Shown piece by piece: positions 6,078-7,467 of a DNA stretch of 7,467 nt; within the stretch, counting starts at the first letter, position 1; each line of letters begins with the position of its first letter. Both the position numbers and the translations under genes were made by a program. The notes beneath the pieces are model-generated. The model saw only the letters and a program-made list of their open reading frames with translations, was not told the DNA's origin and ran no database searches. The DNA lies in NCBI GenBank assembly GCA_026984355.1, contig JALSSG010000241.1, positions 1 to 7,467 on the forward strand, in the 5' to 3' direction. This stretch comes from Hydrogenothermaceae bacterium. Lineage in GTDB: Bacteria; Aquificota; Aquificia; Aquificales; Hydrogenothermaceae.

Positions 6078-7467
6078 TTACTTTATCAAAGTAGATTGAA
6101 ATAGGTTTTCCATATCCATATTATGATTTAATCTACTGATAGTATAGTTTGGAAACAGTAATCTTATGTTAGAAAGAATAAAGTCTACTTTGTTTGTATC
6201 TTTGGAAAAAGGTTCAAATTCTTCCCATAAGTGGTAAAGATTTCTAAATAATACAAAATCAGCAGGTATATTATCTTTAAATACCCATTTTCTATCAAAG
6301 AAAAACCAGTTTCCATTTTTGTCTTCTTTTAAATTCCAGTATGTAAAATCTAATGCTTCACCACTAACTAAAGGATAACCTTCTAAATCATGACTACCTG
6401 TAGAAAATCTTTTTATTAGTTCTTCTAAAAGTCTGTTATTTATAGTATAAAATTCATTACTGTTGTTAGAGAATAGGGATTTCATTGCTTTTATATATAC
6501 TGATGTTCCTTTTATCCATTCTTGGTCTATTAGTCTAAAATCAATAACATTATTTTTGGTTTTTACATCACTACTGTATAGGGGAGTTTTTCTTACATAA
6601 ATTTTATCTTCTTTTTCATTTTTGATAACATCAACAAAGTGATGATACTCTTTTTTTGTTCTAAACTGATTCCAGTATTTTCTCATAATCCACTTTGTTT
6701 TTAGGTTTATATCTGTAGATTTTGAAGCAAGTACTAAAAATGAGTTAGAAAATTGAAAGAATGTTCTTGATTTTAGAGTGTTTTCAATAAATAAAGAATC
6801 AGAGAAAAGATAAGCTCTACTTCCTGAGTAATCTACAAAGTTTCCTCTCCATATACCACTTGGATTAATCTCATAAAACTCCTCATCTTCTCTTATAAAA
6901 ACCTTAGGTATTTTATAATCTGGTAAAAGATGGTAAAACTGAATATTACTAAATCCTGCATTTTTTAGTATATTTTCTAGTTCAAATCTACTATAAGTTA
7001 TAGGGGATTTAAATGGATAATCTATAATACCTGAAAAAAGTACATTGTTATGGTCTTCTTTACAACCTGAAAAGTATTTAGCGCCTAATTTATTCTCAAT
7101 AGCTATTATCAGTATTCCTTTTTCAGATAATGTGTTATAAATCTTCTTTAGAAAATTATTTACACTTTTTTCTGGTGGTTCTTCAGAATAAAAAGGTATG
7201 TATTCAAGTACACCAATCAGTGTTATAATGTCATAAAAATTTTTTGGATAATCTACTTTTGTTATATCTGCCGTTAGTACATCTACATTTTTATATCTTT
7301 TTGTTCTCTCTTTTAAAATCATACTTCTGACACTGCTTCCTTCAATAGCATCTATTTTTTTAAAATTTTCTGCAAGGTACCATGTTATAGCTCCTGTTCC
7401 TGCTCCAAGTTCCAAAACTTTTGAATTCTTATCTAAAATTTCCTGAACACTGTGAATAATGCTTATT
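6078..7467 (-). CDS. SAM-dependent methyltransferase with C-terminal kinase-like domain (5' partial)
   Basis: The frame is open to the window edge: 462 codons are visible, and coding continues upstream of the TTG at 7415, so the true start is outside. The N-terminal part (about 10-190 of the visible fragment) is a class I Rossmann methyltransferase: SAM-binding LELGAGTGAI at 18-27, acidic IEGS at 41-44, LTADI at 64-68 and IGVLEYI at 84-90. Its end, with TYSRFELENILKNAGF and LPDYKIPK, is typical of methyltransferases from polysaccharide loci. The remaining 250 or so residues form a second domain. A VRKTPL strand (about 291-296), then ALDFTYWN (371-378) and FFFDRKW (388-394), resemble the Lys, D-x(4)-N catalytic loop and metal-binding Asp of aminoglycoside-phosphotransferase/kinase-like folds. 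Activity of that part is inference. The likely role is methylation, possibly with phosphorylation or capping, of a surface glycan. No membrane segments are seen. It converges on the GNAT fragment with a 10-bp gap and no evident terminator. Confidence 0.82.
   Translation of the reverse strand, partial: ISIIHSVQEILDKNSKVLELGAGTGAITWYLAENFKKIDAIEGSSVRSMILKERTKRYKNVDVLTADITKVDYPKNFYDIITLIGVLEYIPFYSEEPPEKSVNNFLKKIYNTLSEKGILIIAIENKLGAKYFSGCKEDHNNVLFSGIIDYPFKSPITYSRFELENILKNAGFSNIQFYHLLPDYKIPKVFIREDEEFYEINPSGIWRGNFVDYSGSRAYLFSDSLFIENTLKSRTFFQFSNSFLVLASKSTDINLKTKWIMRKYWNQFRTKKEYHHFVDVIKNEKEDKIYVRKTPLYSSDVKTKNNVIDFRLIDQEWIKGTSVYIKAMKSLFSNNSNEFYTINNRLLEELIKRFSTGSHDLEGYPLVSGEALDFTYWNLKEDKNGNWFFFDRKWVFKDNIPADFVLFRNLYHLWEEFEPFSKDTNKVDFILSNIRLLFPNYTISRLNHNMDMENLFQSTLIK

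Noticed and set aside
6078..7415. The TTG at 7415-7413 as the methyltransferase start
   Set aside because: It falls at the leucine of the SAM-binding motif LELGAGTG; coding sequence typical of the preceding helix and strand continues to the window edge, so the start is outside.

Overview
The window is AT-rich bacterial DNA that joins a housekeeping repair gene, uvrB on the + strand, to part of a surface-glycan locus on the - strand. Codon choice leans to AT-ending codons with AGA for arginine, and the proteins are rich in Lys, Glu, Ile and Tyr. UvrB is a complete, orthodox bacterial protein. Together this suggests a low-GC bacterium. A thermophilic Aquificota member such as Sulfurihydrogenibium is my best guess, but it rests on general resemblance and no marker here proves it.

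Layout, left to right. At 1-65 is the first 21 codons of an unidentified - strand gene with a strong Shine-Dalgarno site. An AT-rich gap of about 90 bp separates it from the divergent uvrB (162-2150). uvrB runs tail to tail into a - strand gene (2125-5010), and the two coding regions overlap by 26 bp. That gene encodes 961 residues with three consecutive family-2 glycosyltransferase (GT2) domains. Upstream of it in transcription order is a GT2 reading frame with no N-terminus (5038-5886, -). It abuts a + strand C-terminal fragment of a GNAT-type acetyltransferase (about 5849-6067), which also lacks its N-terminus. Last is a - strand methyltransferase joined to a second, kinase-like domain (6078 to the window end; its start lies outside).

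The - strand genes would co-operate in building or decorating a cell-surface polysaccharide, lipopolysaccharide or glycoprotein: GT2 domains add sugars from nucleotide-sugar donors and the methyltransferase may methylate or cap the glycan. The substrate cannot be read from the sequence. uvrB is functionally unrelated and marks the edge of the locus.

The most notable feature is the junction near 5865-5890, where two unrelated genes that have both lost their 5' halves meet head to head. It is either a real rearrangement scar (deletion or inversion) or an assembly chimera. I found no RNA gene, CRISPR array, insertion sequence or transposase. There is no gene-free stretch longer than about 100 bases.
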